The notes under the pieces are model-generated. The model was given only the letters and a program-made list of their open reading frames with translations, was not told the DNA's origin and searched no databases. A stretch of 64,000 bases of DNA, taken from assembly GCF_022369515.1 (NCBI RefSeq), contig NZ_CP059724.1, positions 2,356,001 to 2,420,000 on the forward strand, written 5' to 3'. Made by a program: the position numbers and the translations under genes. Shown piece after piece: positions 62,557 through 64,000 of the stretch; position 1 is the stretch's first letter; each line of letters opens with the position of its first letter. The DNA comes from Paenibacillus sp. 19GGS1-52. Its GTDB lineage: Bacteria > Bacillota > Bacilli > Paenibacillales > Paenibacillaceae.

Positions 62557-62703
62557 TTGCGTGTTAAAGTACGTATTGTTTGCAAGCAGTGCGGTGAGAG
62601 CTACATATTAAGAGGCAGTAAGGAGCAAGGGATCATTGAAACAGGTTTTAAACAATGTTTGTGCAGCAATAACACCGGTTTCGAGATTGAAGAGCGGGTA
62701 TGA
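62557..62703 (+). CDS. 48-residue CxxC (zinc-finger-like) protein
   Basis: A short frame from TTG 62557 encodes a 48-residue protein with CKQCGESY at residues 9-16 and a second CLC pair at 34-36, a likely small zinc knuckle. GAGGTG at 62543-62548 is eight bases upstream. The start codon is the end of a T8 run, so the same DNA could act as a prsW terminator tail. The composition and Cys spacing look protein-like, and I favour a real gene. Its function is unknown. Confidence 0.55.
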   Translation: MRVKVRIVCKQCGESYILRGSKEQGIIETGFKQCLCSNNTGFEIEERV

Positions 62704-62715
62704 TTGCAAATGGGT

Positions 62716-62745
62716 GTATAAGACTTCACAGTTATTGTCAAACTA
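62716..62745 (+). promoter_or_regulatory. Candidate sigma-G promoter of ypeB
   Basis: GTATA (62716-62720), an 18-base spacer and CAAACTA (62739-62745) match GHATR-N18-CATNHTA with a single -10 mismatch. It lies 36 bases before the ypeB ATG. Confidence 0.5.
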
Positions 62746-62781
62746 ACGGCAATCAGCTACCGAAAGGAGTCTTGTACCCCT

Positions 62782-64000
62782 ATGTACAAAAGATTAAGTG
62801 CTGTAATGTTTCCGCTCACTGCGTTGCTGCTGTTGGGAGCGCTAGTATGGGGATATCAGGAGAATCAGGAGAAAAATTCAATTCTAATTAAGGCGGAGAA
62901 CCAATACCAGCGTGCCTTTCATGATCTTTCCTATCACGTGGAACGACTTCATGGAGAACTTGGTAACACGTTGGCTGTTAACACTACCTCAAACGGGATG
63001 CACCGGAAGGGTCTAGTCAATGTGTGGCGGTTGACCAGTGAGGCACAGAATGAGATTAATCAACTGCCACTCACCCTGCTGCCATTTAGTAAGACGGAAG
63101 AATTTCTCTCCAAAATCTCAAACTTTTCCTACAAAGCAGCGGTCCGCGATTTTACCAAGAAACCGCTCACTGAAGCCGAATTGGGGAATTTGAAAGCACT
63201 GTATACGAATTCAGGAGAAATTTCCAAGGATCTGCAAGAAGTACAGAACAAAGTCATCAGCAATCGGTTGCGTTGGATGGATGTCGAAACGGCTCTAGCG
63301 ACGGAAAACAAAGCGGAGGACAATACGATTATTGATGGCTTCAAGACAGTCGATAAACGAGTGTCAGCATACCCAGAGCTAGATTGGGGACCTTCTGTAG
63401 CCAGTATCTATGATAAGCGTTCAGTCAAAAAGCTGGGGGGCACTCCGGTAACCGCGGAAGACATCAAACGCAAGGCAATTAAATTTGCCGGTTTAGGTTC
63501 CAATGCCAAAGTAGATGTTAAGGAGAATGGAAAAGGCACAGAATGGACCTCTTTTACAGCTACAGTCAAAGCTTCGAATAATAAGAAGTCAATCAGTATG
63601 GATTTTACAACTAAAGGCGGATTGCTGATTTCTTACAACGATAATCGTGAAGTGGGTCCAGCCAAAATATCCATGAAAAATGCTGTCAGCAAATCAGAAC
63701 AGTTTCTAAAGCAAAAGGGCTTTCCAAACATGACAGCAGTGAGTGCTGACCGATACGACAATATGGGCAATTTAACCTTCGTTACAAGCCATGATGGTGT
63801 ATTGATCTATCCGGAGAAATTGACGGTTCGCGTGGGGTTGGATACCGGTGAGGCTACCGGATTTCAAGCCAGTGATTATGTTAATGAGCATCAGGTGAAG
63901 AGGATCATTCCTAAGCCGAAACTTTCCCTGGCAGAAGCCAGGAAAATGCTGAATCCAGATTTCAAGGAGTTATATAACCGGCTGGCCTGGATTGAGAATG
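62782..64000 (+). CDS. ypeB: Germination protein YpeB (cut by window end)
   Basis: At least 406 residues are encoded before the window ends. An N-terminal membrane/signal segment (residues 9-25) is followed by a helical domain (about 30-200). PepSY-type repeats follow (from about 230: EDIKRKAIKFAGLGSNAKVDV, AVSKSEQFLKQKGFPN and LSLAEARKMLNPDF). This matches YpeB, which sits in the inner spore membrane and stabilises the cortex lytic enzyme SleB. AAAGGAG lies 12 bases before ATG 62782. The usual partner gene sleB is not directly upstream. Confidence 0.9.
   Translation, partial: MYKRLSAVMFPLTALLLLGALVWGYQENQEKNSILIKAENQYQRAFHDLSYHVERLHGELGNTLAVNTTSNGMHRKGLVNVWRLTSEAQNEINQLPLTLLPFSKTEEFLSKISNFSYKAAVRDFTKKPLTEAELGNLKALYTNSGEISKDLQEVQNKVISNRLRWMDVETALATENKAEDNTIIDGFKTVDKRVSAYPELDWGPSVASIYDKRSVKKLGGTPVTAEDIKRKAIKFAGLGSNAKVDVKENGKGTEWTSFTATVKASNNKKSISMDFTTKGGLLISYNDNREVGPAKISMKNAVSKSEQFLKQKGFPNMTAVSADRYDNMGNLTFVTSHDGVLIYPEKLTVRVGLDTGEATGFQASDYVNEHQVKRIIPKPKLSLAEARKMLNPDFKELYNRLAWIEN

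Overview
The window looks like a chromosomal segment of a spore-forming, Gram-positive member of the Paenibacillaceae (Paenibacillus or a close relative). The evidence is many sporulation and germination genes (spoVAA, spoVAB, spoVAF, gerW/ytfJ, dacB-spmA-spmB, ypeB), Bacillus-type ribosome binding sites and U-tailed terminators, FMN, c-di-GMP and T-box leaders, and a gene order that follows the lysA-ppiB-rib-scpAB-dacB-spmAB-rluB-resABCDE-serA-prsW-ypeB backbone of Bacillus subtilis with accessory islands between. I see no rRNA, tRNA, insertion sequence, prophage or CRISPR array. Species assignment is inference from gene content only.

Layout. 0-5 kb: an unidentified gene tail, an AI-2E-family transporter, a type B carboxylesterase with a coupled DinB-fold protein, and a secreted cell-wall amidase on the minus strand. 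5.4-6.6 kb: an FMN riboswitch in front of a DMT-family transporter. 7-13.3 kb: a YesM/YesN-type two-component pair, a lipoprotein solute-binding protein without permeases, and a secreted GH53 galactanase with a probable cre site. 13.5-19 kb: spoVAA-spoVAB-spoVAF, lysA and ppiB; SpoVAF has a roughly 310-residue acidic N-terminal extension with a repeated motif. 19-26.6 kb: an MBOAT/SGNH acylation pair, a YwaF-like membrane protein and an LPXTG wall-anchored adhesin. 26.7-31.4 kb: mscL, then an FMN-riboswitch-controlled ribD-ribE-ribBA-ribH operon. 31.5-37.2 kb: scpA-scpB, a transsulfuration pair, and DUF2953-gerW. 37.5-47 kb: dacB-spmA-spmB, a tiny amidase-like protein, rluB, resABC and resDE. 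47-48.8 kb: glpK behind tandem 65-bp repeats. 48.9-54.2 kb: a minus-strand operon of a ThDP enzyme, a carboxymuconolactone-decarboxylase-family protein, a small unidentified protein and an atypical ketoacyl synthase III, followed upstream by a chemotaxis receptor. 54.4-56.5 kb: serA with a T-box leader. 56.6-64 kb: membrane proteins, a metallophosphoesterase, a polysaccharide deacetylase lipoprotein, mecA, prsW, a 48-residue CxxC protein and the start of ypeB.

The most interesting parts are these. (1) The minus-strand leader at about 52.62-52.88 kb has a good sigma-A promoter, a c-di-GMP-I (GEMM) aptamer with the GACGCAAAGCC core, and a U-tailed terminator just before the ThDP enzyme. This makes the four-gene set a probable c-di-GMP-controlled biosynthetic operon of unknown product; its KAS III-like enzyme keeps the nucleophile cysteine but appears to have lost the catalytic His and Asn. 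(2) A family of about 64-65-bp repeats fills the leaders of both ribE and glpK. Each array ends in the same half-unit fused to the ribosome binding site and can form alternative hairpins. (3) SpoVAF carries its long disordered extension in a spoVA operon that lacks the spoVAC-AD-AE core, and ypeB has no adjacent sleB. Protein functions were assigned by reading motifs and recalling families; no database search was run.
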